NCBI GenBank assembly: GCA_018265615.1
Contig: JABLYX010000093.1
Location: 1 to 13,694 of the forward strand
Length of the DNA stretch: 13,694 nucleotides
Direction: 5' to 3'
Origin: Lentisphaeria bacterium
Lineage (GTDB): Bacteria; Verrucomicrobiota; Lentisphaeria; Victivallales; Victivallaceae
Below, piece after piece: positions 13,645 through 13,694 of this stretch (position 1 is its first letter; each line of letters opens with the position of its first letter). Below the pieces are notes generated by a model. The model was not told the origin of the DNA. It was given only the letters and a program-made list of their open reading frames with translations, and made no database searches. The position numbers and the translations under genes were made by a program.

Positions 13645-13694
13645 AATACGAAGTATGTGAAACAAACGATGCTGCCCGGAAAAAAGCGCGGATA

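Noticed and set aside
13680..13694. Minus-strand GC block followed by six T residues at the window edge, possible terminator of an upstream gene
   Set aside because: The other stem arm would lie outside the window, so it cannot be supported.

Overview
The window is GC-rich, gene-dense bacterial DNA. I think it comes from a member of the Lentisphaerae, probably close to Victivallis, though I ran no search. The best taxonomic sign is the last gene: a short pseudopilin-like protein with an FTLIELLIVIAIIAIL-type N-terminus and a C-terminal H-X9-DG motif, placed directly upstream of a very large secreted glycosidase. That pairing and the N-terminal style are, from memory, characteristic of the Victivallis/Lentisphaera group. 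The weak Shine-Dalgarno sites and the solute-binding-fold GntR regulator also fit.

Layout. (1) 1-5693: a sugar-uptake locus. A GntR-type regulator on the minus strand, whose C-terminal part looks like a family-1 extracellular solute-binding protein, is divergent from a tight plus-strand operon. That operon encodes a two-domain sugar ABC ATPase, an RbsC-type permease, a ribose-type lipoprotein binding protein and a cytoplasmic alpha/beta hydrolase. Neighbouring genes overlap by 4 nt or 1 nt, or are 1 nt apart, so they are almost certainly one transcript. A good sigma70-like promoter (TTGAAA-17-TATATT) lies just upstream of the ATPase and settles its start at 1663. (2) 5687-8473: a minus-strand 928-residue exported protein with a duplicated CsgG/FlgT-like motif, a long helical middle and a beta-propeller-like end. 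(3) 8604-9667: a plus-strand pair, an FmdB-type zinc ribbon with an extra Cys-rich tail and the 16S rRNA dimethyltransferase RsmA, joined by a TGATG overlap. (4) 9673-13644: a minus-strand pair, a pseudopilin-like protein and, 15 nt downstream, a 1073-residue signal-peptide-bearing clan GH-A glycoside hydrolase.

How they work together. In the first block the intracellular GntR/solute-binding fusion probably senses a sugar and controls the divergent CUT2 transporter; the hydrolase may process an acylated or otherwise esterified import substrate. The glycosidase block points to extracellular glycan breakdown. Nothing in the sequence links the two blocks beyond proximity. The rsmA pair is housekeeping. 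Genes meet tail-to-tail at 5687-5693 (7-nt overlap) and 9667-9673 (5-nt gap), with no visible intrinsic terminator at either place. I saw no tRNA, rRNA, CRISPR array, insertion sequence, phage gene or long repeat. The most unusual items are the sensor architecture of the regulator, the uncharacterised 928-residue protein, and the glycosidase/pseudopilin pair.
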